DNA of 7,229 nucleotides from Bacillota bacterium (GTDB lineage Bacteria; Bacillota; Clostridia; Lachnospirales; Lachnospiraceae). The position numbers were made by a program, and so were the translations under genes. The DNA is taken from contig JAEWSH010000074.1 in NCBI GenBank assembly GCA_023398375.1, positions 1-7,229 on the forward strand, in the 5' to 3' direction. The notes below the pieces were generated by a model, which did not search any database, was not told the DNA's origin, and worked only from the letters and a program-made list of their open reading frames with translations. Positions 6,634-7,229 of this stretch are shown here, piece after piece (position 1 is the first letter of the stretch; each line of letters starts with the position of its first letter).

Positions 6634-7229
6634 TTAAAGCAGAACCCCCAGGCCATCAAACATTCTGATGGCCTGGGGGTTCTGCTTTAGGGCAGAGGTT
6701 TTATTTGTCTTGAGCTTGACATACGGGTGCCGTAAATCATGAAACCGAACATGCTTGCATCCGGCGTGTTCCAGAATGAGCTGGAGCCGCTTGCGCACCG
6801 CACAGGGGGTCATGGGACAGTCCTCCTTCACCGGAGAGGGGAACATCCAACGTGAATTTATGGTTGCCTTGTACTCCTTCAGTACCGATACCACCGCAGG
6901 CGGCAGAGCCTGCTTGCGGATGGAGGTCTTGGTTTTTGGTGTGCTGAGCTGCAGCTCACCCTTCACATCATAGATCTGCTTGTTCACGTTCAGCACGCCG
7001 GTTTTGAAGTCCAGATCATCCCACTGGAGCGCCATCAGCTCGCCCCGCCGCAGGCCGGTGGCGAGATCCAGCAAGAACAGCTCGTAGTAGCCCTCTGCCT
7101 GGGCCTGAATGAGAAACCGCTGGAGTTCTTCTCGATCCAGCACCTGCATCTCCCGCGCTTTCTTGGGCGGCAGCTTGCAGCCGATGGCGGGGTTGGTGCG
7201 GATGAGGCCCTCCTGCATTGCTTTTTCCA
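6634..7229 (-). pseudogene. Tyrosine recombinase (phage/transposon integrase), 3'-truncated remnant, 5' end off window
   Basis: The frame enters from the right edge (codons before the ATG at 7218 stay open and read EKA), so the N-terminal DNA-binding domains lie outside. Counting from that internal Met, visible catalytic parts are TGLRRGEL (Arg57 as first Arg), LDFKTGVLNV followed by TPKTKTSIRK (strand with the catalytic Lys), and HDLRH (160-164). Family knowledge: a GH or W box lies about 23 residues after the HxxR Arg and the nucleophilic Tyr about 32 after it. Here only 31 residues remain after Arg163. They read PYVKLKTNKTSALKQNP and onward, do not resemble the family, and contain no second box or suitably placed Tyr. 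The last codons lie inside the terminator palindrome. The gene therefore seems cut near base 6726 and probably inactive. Its GC-rich codon use matches the left-hand recombinase and not the operon. Confidence 0.78.
6635..6689. terminator. Perfect 24-bp inverted repeat, probable bidirectional terminator
   Basis: Arms 6635-6658 and 6666-6689 are exact reverse complements (24 bp, GC-rich centre with CCCCC/GGGGG), separated by the 7-base loop AACATTC. The hairpin begins 16 bases after the HNH stop and lies at the 3' end of the opposing integrase remnant, as expected for a terminator shared by converging genes. The T tracts are short: TTTA at the end of the + stem with TTTTATTT further on, and TTTAAATTCTTTT on the - strand. 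An element end or other structural palindrome is the alternative. Confidence 0.7.

Noticed and set aside
1207..6690. CRISPR array, tRNA, or retron ncRNA linked to the HNH gene
   Set aside because: No regular repeats, no cloverleaf, and no reverse transcriptase gene are visible, and the genes leave no gap large enough for a retron RNA besides the 164-base leader. A retron link was considered only because similar HNH proteins occur with retrons.
6755..6973. Plus-strand open frame of 72 codons opposite the integrase remnant
   Set aside because: The minus-strand frame gives clear integrase motifs; the plus-strand translation is motif-free and has no promoter or ribosome site.

Overview
The window looks like a piece of a mobile or integrated region from a low-to-mid GC Bacillota, most likely a gut Clostridia relative. 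The evidence is the type of large serine recombinase at the left, the tyrosine integrase at the right, AG-rich ribosome binding sites and a consensus extended -10 promoter. The assignment is an inference from sequence style; no rRNA or housekeeping gene is present to confirm it.

Layout: (1) bases 1-1206 hold the C-terminal two thirds or so of a large serine recombinase on the + strand, with its start and catalytic serine off the left edge. (2) Bases 1207-1370 are an AT-rich intergenic stretch with a strong-looking promoter (1235-1263) and a possible leader hairpin. (3) Bases 1371-6618 form one tight + strand operon of four genes whose ends overlap by 11, 4 and 8 bases: an N6-adenine DNA methyltransferase, a 737-residue protein joining a MORC/Hsp90-like GHKL ATPase to a histidine-kinase core, a response-regulator receiver protein without a recognisable DNA-binding domain, and an HNH endonuclease. 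(4) A perfect 24-bp inverted repeat (6635-6689) follows 16 bases after the operon stop and probably acts as a terminator for both strands. (5) On the - strand, 6634-7229 holds a tyrosine integrase remnant that has its first catalytic Arg and HxxR box but loses the C-terminal end with the nucleophilic Tyr. Its reading frame runs off into the inverted repeat.

The recombinase and integrase are visibly GC-richer than the AT-rich four-gene operon between them, so the operon looks like a cargo cassette inserted among mobile-element genes. The four genes together suggest a restriction-modification-like defence system controlled by a phosphorelay. In that model the methyltransferase marks self DNA, the soluble GHKL/kinase protein senses a DNA or infection state, the receiver passes on the signal, and the HNH protein cuts DNA. 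The domains and catalytic motifs are directly visible. The defence role and the order of signalling are inference. I do not recognise this exact four-gene arrangement as a named system, although GHKL (MORC/paraMORC) ATPases are known to occur in restriction-modification neighbourhoods.
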